NCBI GenBank assembly: GCA_937896705.1
Contig: CALBOC010000258.1
Location: forward strand, 1 to 6,282
Origin: an uncultured Micrococcaceae bacterium
GTDB lineage: Bacteria > Actinomycetota > Actinomycetes > Actinomycetales > Micrococcaceae
Reading direction: 5' to 3'
Length of the DNA stretch: 6,282 bases
In this document: positions 1 to 5,218 of the stretch, one piece after another
Position numbering within the stretch: the stretch's first letter is position 1
Layout: the number at the start of each line of letters is the position of its first letter
Made by a program: the position numbers and the translations under genes
The notes under the pieces: generated by a model
Databases searched by the model: none
The model's input: the letters and a program-made list of their open reading frames with translations, nothing else
Told to the model about the DNA's origin: nothing

Positions 1-75
1 GTTGCAGTTACACCCGTCGGTCCAGAGGAATCTGGTCAGCGGTGCTTCCCGAACTGTTTCGTGCTCACGCTAGGA

Positions 76-92
76 AGCTGAGAAAATCAGCT
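76..92 (+). other. 6-bp RNA hairpin in rpsB leader
   Basis: AGCTGA (76-81) pairs perfectly with TCAGCT (87-92) around a GAAAA loop. No T-run follows, so it is not a terminator. Bases 77-81 can alternatively pair with TCAGC at 36-40, which makes this a candidate switching helix. Confidence 0.4.
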
Positions 93-114
93 GCATACAC
101 TAACCGATAACGAG

Positions 115-142
115 AAGGTTATTTCGCATGCGGGATAACCTT
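115..142 (+). promoter_or_regulatory. 12-bp hairpin abutting the rpsB ribosome binding site
   Basis: AAGGTTAT (115-122) pairs perfectly with ATAACCTT (135-142). The stem continues inward through two G-U pairs (123/134, 124/133) and two G-C pairs (125/132, 126/131) to a four-base CATG loop (127-130). It ends one base before the AAGGAG Shine-Dalgarno (144-149), close enough to affect 30S binding. GGTTA (117-121) can also pair with TAACC at 101-105, so an alternative fold exists. The ATG in the loop (128) is in frame with rpsB but is probably not the start. Confidence 0.55.
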
Positions 143-143
143 G

Positions 144-149
144 AAGGAG
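144..149 (+). promoter_or_regulatory. rpsB Shine-Dalgarno, decides the start
   Basis: AAGGAG lies 5 nt before the ATG at 155, which is ideal spacing. It favours this ATG over the in-frame ATG at 128, whose only upstream match (GAGAAGG, 112-118) is partly inside the leader hairpin. Confidence 0.85.
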
Positions 150-154
150 CGACC

Positions 155-1042
155 ATGTCAGTCGTAACCATGCGCGAAATGCTGGATTCTGGTGTCCATT
201 TCGGCCACCAGACACGTCGTTGGAACCCGAAGATGAAGCGCTTCATCTTCACCGAACGCAACGGCATTTACATTATTGACCTACAGCAATCCCTATCTTT
301 CATTGACCGCGCTTATGAGTTTGTGAAAGAAACCGTCACTCACGGCGGCAGCATTCTGTTCGTAGGAACCAAAAAGCAAGCCCAAGAAGCCATCTCCGAA
401 CAAGCCACTCGCGTTGGCATGCCATACGTCAACCATCGTTGGCTCGGCGGTATGCTCACAAACTTTGCCACGGTATCGAAGCGCGTTGAGCGCATGAAAG
501 AACTCGAAGAAATCGATTTCGAAGATGTCGCTGGCTCGGGTCACACCAAAAAAGAACTCCTGCTGCTGGAACGCGAACTGCAGAAACTGCAGGCGAACCT
601 CGGCGGCATTCGCAATATGACCCGCACCCCATCGGCAATCTGGGTCATTGACACCAAAAAAGAACACCTCGCTGTCGATGAAGCCAAAAAGCTCGGGATC
701 CCCGTGGTAGCCATCCTGGACACCAACGCTGATCCAGACGATGTTGCGTACCCGATCCCCGGCAACGACGACGCGATTCGTTCCGTGTCCTTGCTGACCC
801 GCGTCATTGCTGATGCAGTTGCCGATGGCCTCATGGCACGCAACCAGGGCAAAAGCGAAACCGGTGCAGAACCGATGGCCGAGTGGGAACGTGAACTGTT
901 GGAATCAGGTCAGACCGAGAGTGCTGACGAAGGAGCCGCTGACACCACTGCGGCTCCAGCAGACCCAGCCACTGTAGAAACCGCAGAACAAGTCGGTGCC
1001 ACTCCTGAGGGCGAACAGCCCGTGGCAACCGAAGAGTACTAA
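155..1042 (+). CDS. rpsB: 30S ribosomal protein S2 (uS2)
   Basis: S2 joins the 30S subunit late in assembly, between head and body, and is needed for S1 binding in bacteria that have S1. The product is 295 aa from the ATG at 155, chosen for its AAGGAG and because the protein then opens [18 protein letters not shown], as S2 usually does; the ATG at 128 would add nine unlikely residues. Family marks include [15 protein letters not shown] (13-27), the FVGTKKQAQ segment, the [12 protein letters not shown] segment and the [28 protein letters not shown] segment split across the late core. The core ends near residue 232. A further ~60 residues form an acidic, Ala/Glu/Thr-rich tail starting with EWERELLE, a tail type I know from actinobacterial S2. 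The gene is followed by tsf, as in most bacteria, and is probably cotranscribed with it. The identity is certain. Confidence 0.98.
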   Translation: MSVVTMREMLDSGVHFGHQTRRWNPKMKRFIFTERNGIYIIDLQQSLSFIDRAYEFVKETVTHGGSILFVGTKKQAQEAISEQATRVGMPYVNHRWLGGMLTNFATVSKRVERMKELEEIDFEDVAGSGHTKKELLLLERELQKLQANLGGIRNMTRTPSAIWVIDTKKEHLAVDEAKKLGIPVVAILDTNADPDDVAYPIPGNDDAIRSVSLLTRVIADAVADGLMARNQGKSETGAEPMAEWERELLESGQTESADEGAADTTAAPADPATVETAEQVGATPEGEQPVATEEY

Positions 1043-1067
1043 TCCACCACCACGTTTCGATTTAGAA

Positions 1068-1085
1068 TTGCGGGCCACACCGCAA
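1068..1085 (+). other. 6-bp hairpin between rpsB and tsf
   Basis: TTGCGG (1068-1073) pairs perfectly with CCGCAA (1080-1085) around a GCCACA loop. No T-run follows, so it is not a standard intrinsic terminator. Possible roles are mRNA processing or stability, or modulating the S2 to EF-Ts ratio; these are inferences. Confidence 0.4.
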
Positions 1086-1113
1086 CGAACATCCAAGGAA
1101 TGGGATATCTGTA

Positions 1114-1950
1114 ATGGCGAATTACACAGTCAAAGACATTCAGGCCCTGCGTGAGCGTACCGGCGCCGGCATGATGGACGTCAAAAAGGCCCTCGACGAA
1201 GCTGAAGGCGATGTCGATAAGGCGATGGAAATCATTCGCGTCAAGGGTCTGCAGGGTGCGTCCAAACGTGAAGGTCGAGCCGCAGCTGAAGGTCTCATCA
1301 CCGCCACCGTCAAAGATGGTGTGGGCGTCATGATCGAGATTAACTCCGAAACTGACTTCGTGGCCAAGTCCGATAAGTTCATCGAACTGGCAAACACCGT
1401 GCTGGAAGCCGCTGTGGCTTCGGGTGCCGACAACGTCGATGACCTACTAGCCGCTGACTACAACGGCAACCCACTGGGCGATTTCGTCAAAGAAGAAGGC
1501 GCCCTGCTGGGAGAAAAAGTTGAAGTGCGTCGCCTAGCCCGCGTTGAAGGCGCATTCGTTGATGCGTACCTGCATAAGACTTCAGCAGACCTGCCAGCTC
1601 AGGTTGGGGTGCTCTTGGCTGTTGATGCTGATTCTGAAGCCGCTCAGACAGCCGCTCACGATGTTGCTGTACACGTCGCTGCAATGAGCCCAACGTATCT
1701 TTCTCGGGACGAAGTTCCTGAAGAGACGGTGGCAAATGAACGTCGTATCGCCGAAGAGACAGCGCGTGCTGAAGGCAAACCAGAACGGGCCATGCAGAAC
1801 ATCATTGAAGGTCGACTGACCGGTTACTTCAAAGAAGTTGCCCTGCTGGACCAGCCATTTGCGAAAGACACGAAGACCACAGTTGGTGCCGTACTGGAAG
1901 ACGCAGGGACGAAAGCCTTGGCTTTCGCCCGGTTCCGTGTTGGAGCCTAA
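1114..1950 (+). CDS. tsf: Elongation factor Ts
   Basis: EF-Ts is the cytoplasmic nucleotide exchange factor that releases GDP from EF-Tu. The product is 278 aa, a normal length for a bacterial EF-Ts. The N-terminal UBA-like EF-Tu-binding domain (about 1-55) carries [15 protein letters not shown] (13-27). The core carries the signature [14 protein letters not shown] (76-89), with the TDFV residues 80-83 that enter the EF-Tu G domain. Near the C-terminus is the conserved LLDQPFAKD segment. The ATG at 1114 gives the canonical [19 protein letters not shown] start. Its ribosome site is unusual: the best match, AAGGA (1095-1099), is 14 nt upstream, and a weak GGGA (1102-1105) is nearer. The gene lies 71 nt after rpsB and is followed by a strong terminator, so rpsB-tsf is probably one operon. 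Confidence 0.98.
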   Translation: MANYTVKDIQALRERTGAGMMDVKKALDEAEGDVDKAMEIIRVKGLQGASKREGRAAAEGLITATVKDGVGVMIEINSETDFVAKSDKFIELANTVLEAAVASGADNVDDLLAADYNGNPLGDFVKEEGALLGEKVEVRRLARVEGAFVDAYLHKTSADLPAQVGVLLAVDADSEAAQTAAHDVAVHVAAMSPTYLSRDEVPEETVANERRIAEETARAEGKPERAMQNIIEGRLTGYFKEVALLDQPFAKDTKTTVGAVLEDAGTKALAFARFRVGA

Positions 1951-1951
1951 C

Positions 1952-2012
1952 GCGTTTCTTACCGCACCGCAGTGTTTGGAATTGTCTAGGTAAATACAAC
2001 AGCGTTTCTACC
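1952..2012 (+). repeat. Short direct repeat GCGTTTCT(T)ACC, 50 bp apart
   Basis: GCGTTTCTTACC (1952-1963) recurs as GCGTTTCTACC (2002-2012), with the first eight bases exactly 50 bp apart. Both copies lie in the short noncoding stretch between the tsf stop and the terminator. The repeat may be chance or a paired protein-binding site; I have no evidence of function. Confidence 0.3.
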
Positions 2013-2018
2013 TACAGC

Positions 2019-2056
2019 AAGGGGGTGATCACCACACACGGTGATCACCCCCTTTT
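2019..2056 (+). terminator. Strong rho-independent terminator after tsf
   Basis: A perfect 15-bp stem (2019-2033 with 2040-2054) closes an ACACAC loop and runs into TTTT (2053-2056). The five G-C pairs near the base and the following T-run make it active rightward; the other strand has only a TT, so it is probably unidirectional. It ends rpsB-tsf transcription, or attenuates readthrough into pyrH. Each arm contains the self-complementary sequence GGTGATCACC (2024-2033 and 2040-2049), so the DNA could also be a tandem binding site. Confidence 0.9.
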
Positions 2057-2084
2057 CATGCCCCAACGATTTCATCGGATCCTC

Positions 2085-2089
2085 AGGAG
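2085..2089 (+). promoter_or_regulatory. pyrH Shine-Dalgarno, decides the GTG start
   Basis: AGGAG sits 7 nt before the GTG at 2097. The in-frame ATG at 2058 and GTG at 2025 lack such a site, and the latter lies inside the terminator stem. Confidence 0.8.
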
Positions 2090-2096
2090 TCTTACC

Positions 2097-2873
2097 GTGT
2101 CAGACACTCCCGCCATTAATGTTCCTGGCGGCTTACAAGATGGCCCAAGCAATTCAAAACTCGACGCCATGCACCGGCGCCGCGTGCTACTGAAACTTTC
2201 GGGCGAAGTTTTTGGTGGCGGATCAATAGGAGTTGATCCCAATACGGTGCGAGCCGTAGCACAGCAAATCGCCGATGCCGCAGCTGATGTAGAAATCGCC
2301 ATCGTTGTTGGCGGCGGGAACTTCTTCCGCGGTGCAGAACTGTCTATCAATGGTATGGATCGTCGCCGCGCGGACTACATGGGCATGCTGGGCACGGTGA
2401 TGAATGCCCTGGCCTTGCAAGATTTTCTGACCCAGGCCGGGGTAGATACCCGCGTCCAGTCCGCCATCAATATGCACCAGGTGGCAGAGCCTTACATCCC
2501 GCAGCGCGCCATCCGACATATGGAAAAGGGCCGTGTGGTGATCTTTGGGGCGGGTACCGGATTGCCGTATTTCTCGACCGACACGGTAGCTGCCCAACGG
2601 GCGTTAGAGATTGGTGCCGACCAAGTCCTCATGGCCAAATCCGGTGTCGACGGTGTCTATACCTCTGACCCGAAAGTCGATGCTCAGGCCAAGAAATTTG
2701 ATCATCTGACCTATGATGAAGCAATCATCAAAAACATTCGCGTTATGGACCTGACAGCGATGACCATGTGTAAAGATAACGACTTAGACATGTTGGTCTT
2801 TGGCATGGAAGGCGATGGAAACGTCACTCGAGCTTTGCTGGGTGAATCCCTTGGCACCGTTGTCACTCCGTAA
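2097..2873 (+). CDS. pyrH: UMP kinase (uridylate kinase)
   Basis: PyrH phosphorylates UMP to UDP with ATP, in the cytoplasm, as a homohexamer of the amino-acid-kinase fold; it feeds UTP and CTP synthesis. From the GTG at 2097 the product is 258 aa, slightly longer than the usual ~240, because about 25 mostly polar residues precede the conserved [13 protein letters not shown] block (25-37). Other marks are [10 protein letters not shown] (70-79), [18 protein letters not shown], the substrate-site segment [23 protein letters not shown] and [12 protein letters not shown]. The start was chosen from AGGAG; an ATG at 2169 would give a shorter protein but has no ribosome site. A strong terminator ends 40 nt upstream with no clear promoter between, so how pyrH is transcribed is unclear: readthrough, or a promoter I could not see. 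CTP made from its product is the substrate of CdsA downstream. Confidence 0.97.
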   Translation: MSDTPAINVPGGLQDGPSNSKLDAMHRRRVLLKLSGEVFGGGSIGVDPNTVRAVAQQIADAAADVEIAIVVGGGNFFRGAELSINGMDRRRADYMGMLGTVMNALALQDFLTQAGVDTRVQSAINMHQVAEPYIPQRAIRHMEKGRVVIFGAGTGLPYFSTDTVAAQRALEIGADQVLMAKSGVDGVYTSDPKVDAQAKKFDHLTYDEAIIKNIRVMDLTAMTMCKDNDLDMLVFGMEGDGNVTRALLGESLGTVVTP

Positions 2874-2874
2874 A

Positions 2875-2901
2875 TTGTCACACCACCGCCTGTTTTAGAC
2901 T
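2875..2901 (+). promoter_or_regulatory. Possible sigma70-type promoter for frr
   Basis: TTGTCA (2875-2880) matches five of six -35 consensus bases and TAGACT (2896-2901) fits TANNNT, but the spacer is 15 nt, shorter than the preferred 17. It would start transcription near 2908, giving a leader of about 28 nt for frr. It could be chance; frr may simply be cotranscribed with pyrH. Confidence 0.3.
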
Positions 2902-2935
2902 AAAGGCACACCGAGAATTCAACGAAGGAGAAGTC

Positions 2936-3493
2936 ATGACCTCATCCGCATTATCAGACGCCAAAAAGGCGATGGAACGAACCCTAGAAGCTACCAGTGA
3001 AGACTTCGCAGCCGTCCGTACCGGGCGCGCCAACCCGGGCTTATACGCAAAAGTCCTGGTCGACTACTACGGCAGTCCCACACCATTACAGCAATTGGCC
3101 TCTTTTGCGGTGCAAGACGCCCGCACCATATTGATCTCGCCATTCGATGTCACCGCACTCCGAGAGATCGAAACCGCCCTGTCGTCTTCTGAGGTCGGAG
3201 CAAACCCCTCCAACGACGGGAAGGTCATCCGCGTTGTGATGCCGGAACTCACCCAGGAGCGCCGCCAGGAATACGTCAAACTGATCAAATCGAAGGCCGA
3301 AGACCACCGGGTCTCGGTACGCAACGCGCGTCGCGCCGCGAAAGAGGCCATCGACAAAATGGTCGATGACGGCGACATCGGAGAAGATGAAGGTCGTCGC
3401 GCGGAGAAAGAACTCGATGAACTGACACGCAAGTACGTCGATCAGATCGATGAGATGGCTAAGAATAAAGAAGAAGAATTATTGGAGGTCTAG
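2936..3493 (+). CDS. frr: Ribosome recycling factor
   Basis: RRF acts with EF-G to split the post-termination ribosome in the cytoplasm. The product is 185 aa, exactly the family length. The fold is a three-helix bundle interrupted by a beta domain. Visible marks are RTGRANPGL (28-36), VDYYGSPTPLQQLASF (42-57), ISPFD (67-71), the VIRVVMPELTQERR segment (97-110) and the conserved VRNARR (128-133), which holds the Arg at 132 important in this family. The ATG at 2936 has a perfect AAGGAG 5 nt upstream. It follows pyrH by 62 nt, the almost universal pyrH-frr pairing, and precedes cdsA by 21 nt. Its stop codon is the first part of a hairpin that covers the cdsA ribosome site, so frr translation may help cdsA translation. 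Confidence 0.98.
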   Translation: MTSSALSDAKKAMERTLEATSEDFAAVRTGRANPGLYAKVLVDYYGSPTPLQQLASFAVQDARTILISPFDVTALREIETALSSSEVGANPSNDGKVIRVVMPELTQERRQEYVKLIKSKAEDHRVSVRNARRAAKEAIDKMVDDGDIGEDEGRRAEKELDELTRKYVDQIDEMAKNKEEELLEV

Positions 3494-3506
3494 GCTCTTG
3501 GAGCCT
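3492..3506 (+). promoter_or_regulatory. Hairpin at frr stop, overlapping the cdsA Shine-Dalgarno
   Basis: AGGCTC (3492-3497) pairs with GAGCCT (3501-3506) around a TTG loop. The only plausible cdsA ribosome site, GGAG (3500-3503), is mostly in the 3' arm, and the 5' arm begins within the frr stop codon (3491-3493). A ribosome terminating on frr would melt the stem, which suggests translational coupling. The pairing is visible; the coupling is inference. Confidence 0.5.
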
Positions 3507-3514
3507 TTGCTTGC

Positions 3515-4630
3515 ATGTCCACACCAGACCCAGAATCCGAACAGCAGTTTCCGGTTGTGACCCCACTCGAGGGGTCTCCTGACCCCGTCAGAGACCCCGA
3601 TACGGGCATGATCGTGCCGCAAACTCGCCGGGAAGCCCTTCAGCAGCAAGCTCAAGATCAAACCACCGAGCCGTCGGATGAAATGACAGAGGATCTGGGT
3701 TTAGGAACTGAACCCTCCTCCGATTTCGACGCTGAAGAGACCGCGGAGTTGTCCGTTCAGGAAGTTGTGGTTGACGATGAGGTCCCCTCCCAGCCGCCGG
3801 TTGAGGAACCGATTTCACGGGCCGGACGGAACCTTCCGGCTGCTATCACGGTAGGTCTGGTGCTGTTAGGTGTTGCGGCGGTGGGCATCTTCTGGTCGTC
3901 GCTGGTGTTGTCACTGCTCGTGGCAATCCTGGTGACGCTAGGGATCTGGGAACTGGCGCAAGTAACCAAAACCCAAAATATCCATCTGGCCCTGACACCG
4001 GCCTGGGTGGCCGGCCTCGGCATCCCTGCTGCTGCCTGGATCGGTGGCATCGATGCGATGGTCTTTGCACTGTTTGGCAGTATTCTGCTGAGTATTTTTT
4101 GGACTGCAATAGGGGAGCCGGACCGGCCGGCTGCCTCGATGGCAAGCACGGTGCTGGCCATCTTGTGGCTCCCGTTCTTCTTGTCGTTTGGCATCACCTT
4201 GATGCAAGAACCCGACGGAAGTCTCTTGTTGATGACCACCGTCCTCGCGGTGGTGGCAAGTGACACGTTTGGTTATATCGTGGGCGCCACCCTGGGCAAA
4301 CATCGTATGGCACCGAAAATCTCACCAAAGAAATCCTGGGAAGGTTTCTTTGGTTCACTCTTAGGCGCCGTGGGTATTTCGATACTGGTGACTCACTTTT
4401 TCTTGGACTACCCAGGGTGGGTCGGGATCATCATCGGGACCGTATTGATGCTGGCGGCCACAGCCGGTGATTTTGCCGCGTCCATGGTCAAACGTGATTT
4501 TGGTGTCAAAGATATGGGCACCACCCTGCCTGGTCACGGGGGCGTCATGGATCGCCTAGACTCAATCGTGTTTGCCGTACCAGTAGGGTATACCCTGTTC
4601 GTGGTCGTGCTGCCACTGATCTTGGGCTAG
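3515..4630 (+). CDS. cdsA: Phosphatidate cytidylyltransferase (CDP-diglyceride synthase)
   Basis: CdsA is a membrane enzyme that joins CTP and phosphatidic acid to give CDP-diacylglycerol and pyrophosphate, the precursor of phosphatidylglycerol, cardiolipin and phosphatidylinositol. The product is 371 aa, longer than the ~285 of the E. coli enzyme because of a ~107-residue acidic, Pro/Gln/Glu-rich, probably disordered N-terminus. RAGRN (102-106) precedes the first membrane segment, so by the positive-inside rule the tail is cytoplasmic. Several hydrophobic segments follow, then SDTFGYIVGATLGKH, ISPKKSWEGF and GDFAASMVKRD. The complete CDS signature runs from S323 to D349 (key residues S-x-x-K-R, K-D, H-G-G-x-x-D-R-x-D). 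The only good start is the ATG at 3515, with GGAG 11 nt upstream inside a hairpin. It lies 17 nt before the DivIVA-repeat gene and is probably in one operon with it. Confidence 0.96.
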   Translation: MSTPDPESEQQFPVVTPLEGSPDPVRDPDTGMIVPQTRREALQQQAQDQTTEPSDEMTEDLGLGTEPSSDFDAEETAELSVQEVVVDDEVPSQPPVEEPISRAGRNLPAAITVGLVLLGVAAVGIFWSSLVLSLLVAILVTLGIWELAQVTKTQNIHLALTPAWVAGLGIPAAAWIGGIDAMVFALFGSILLSIFWTAIGEPDRPAASMASTVLAILWLPFFLSFGITLMQEPDGSLLLMTTVLAVVASDTFGYIVGATLGKHRMAPKISPKKSWEGFFGSLLGAVGISILVTHFFLDYPGWVGIIIGTVLMLAATAGDFAASMVKRDFGVKDMGTTLPGHGGVMDRLDSIVFAVPVGYTLFVVVLPLILG

Positions 4631-4647
4631 ATCTCAAAGGAAGTATT

Positions 4648-5211
4648 GTGTCGACTCAAACTCAAACCACGTCACCGTTTGAAACCGTGCGGAAGCGTGA
4701 ATTCGGGTACCACACCGGCCAAGTGGACGAATTCATCGTCACCGCACGAGAGGCTTACGAAACTGAGTCTGGTATTTCCGCAGATACCGTCCAAGCAAAG
4801 ACCTTCGACCTCGTCCGCGGCGGGTATCGCACTGATCAAGTAGACCAAGTCTTAGCACGGCTGGAAGACGCGCTCCGGCGTGCCGAGCGAGAGAAATTCA
4901 TCGCAACCTACGGTCAACAGGCCTGGGACCTGCAACTGTTGGAGCGGCTAGAAGAACTCAACGGCCGGCTGCAACGCCCCCGCGGGGAAAAGTTCCGCCC
5001 CGCTGATCCAAGCGTCCAGGGCTACCATGTCGCTGATGTCGAAGATTGCATGGCCAAAATCGCCGGACACCTGCAAGACAAAGAACACATCGACATCAAT
5101 GACCTTCGAAATGCCACCTTCCGCGCACAAAAAGGCCCGCACGGCTACGATGAAGCCCAAGTCGATGCTTTCCTGCTCGCTGTCATCGGGCTGCTAGTCG
5201 TACGCGACTAG
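4648..5211 (+). CDS. DivIVA-domain repeat protein
   Basis: The product is 187 aa with no signal peptide or membrane segment, so cytoplasmic. It carries four copies of the short DivIVA-type motif F-x(n)-G-Y-x(4)-V-[DE]: GY at 20-21, 59-60, 125-126 and 166-167, each followed by VD or VE. The motifs form two pairs, spaced 39 and 41 residues, joined by a charged, probably helical linker (about 77-112). In DivIVA proteins this motif lies in the N-terminal membrane-associating region. The long C-terminal coiled coil of Wag31/DivIVA is absent, so this is not the main polar scaffold itself. It resembles the DivIVA-domain repeat proteins of actinobacteria, whose function I do not know to be established. 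The GTG start has AAGGA 6 nt upstream. Position between cdsA and a membrane protease suggests an envelope or cell-pole role, which is inference. Confidence 0.85.
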   Translation: MSTQTQTTSPFETVRKREFGYHTGQVDEFIVTAREAYETESGISADTVQAKTFDLVRGGYRTDQVDQVLARLEDALRRAEREKFIATYGQQAWDLQLLERLEELNGRLQRPRGEKFRPADPSVQGYHVADVEDCMAKIAGHLQDKEHIDINDLRNATFRAQKGPHGYDEAQVDAFLLAVIGLLVVRD

Positions 5212-5218
5212 GAACCAT

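Larger units (their letters stand above)
1..154 (+). promoter_or_regulatory. rpsB upstream/leader region, no gene, several inverted repeats
   Basis: I see no coding sequence here; this is the untranslated region before rpsB. It contains several inverted repeats: CCAGA/TCTGG around a GGAA (GNRA-type) tetraloop at 22-35, TCAGC+TTCC (36-40, 46-49) against GGAAGCTGA (73-81), AGCTGA/TCAGCT at 76-92, and a 12-bp stem at 115-142. Two of them share bases 76-81, so they exclude each other. This suggests a structured mRNA leader, which would fit autoregulation by S2 as known for rpsB in gamma-proteobacteria, but I cannot assign it to a known RNA family. I found no convincing -35/-10 pair. TACACT at 96-101 fits a -10 box but has no -35 match upstream, so the transcription start is unknown and may lie before the window. 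Confidence 0.5.

Noticed and set aside
96..101. TACACT as a -10 box for rpsB
   Set aside because: No -35-like hexamer 16-18 bases upstream (GGAAGC at the right place) and the extended -10 TG is one base out of register. Kept only as a weak possibility.
509..520. 12-bp palindrome GAAATCGATTTC inside rpsB
   Set aside because: In coding sequence with ordinary codons; one such palindrome in several kb is not remarkable.
543..665. 15-base repeat ACACCAAAAAAGAAC at 543 and 651 in rpsB
   Set aside because: Both copies are in the same codon phase and encode TKKE in the S2 core; this is reuse of the same codons for similar peptides.
2025..2096. Upstream in-frame starts for pyrH (GTG 2025, ATG 2058)
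   Set aside because: GTG 2025 is inside the terminator stem and ATG 2058 directly follows its T-run without a Shine-Dalgarno; GTG 2097 has AGGAG at good spacing.
3757..4266. 169-codon open frame on the minus strand opposite cdsA
   Set aside because: Low-complexity Ser/Thr/Ala/Arg translation, fully inside cdsA, no family resemblance.
4646..4843. 65-codon plus-strand frame overlapping the DivIVA-repeat gene start
   Set aside because: It is out of frame with a well-supported gene and its translation is basic low-complexity sequence.
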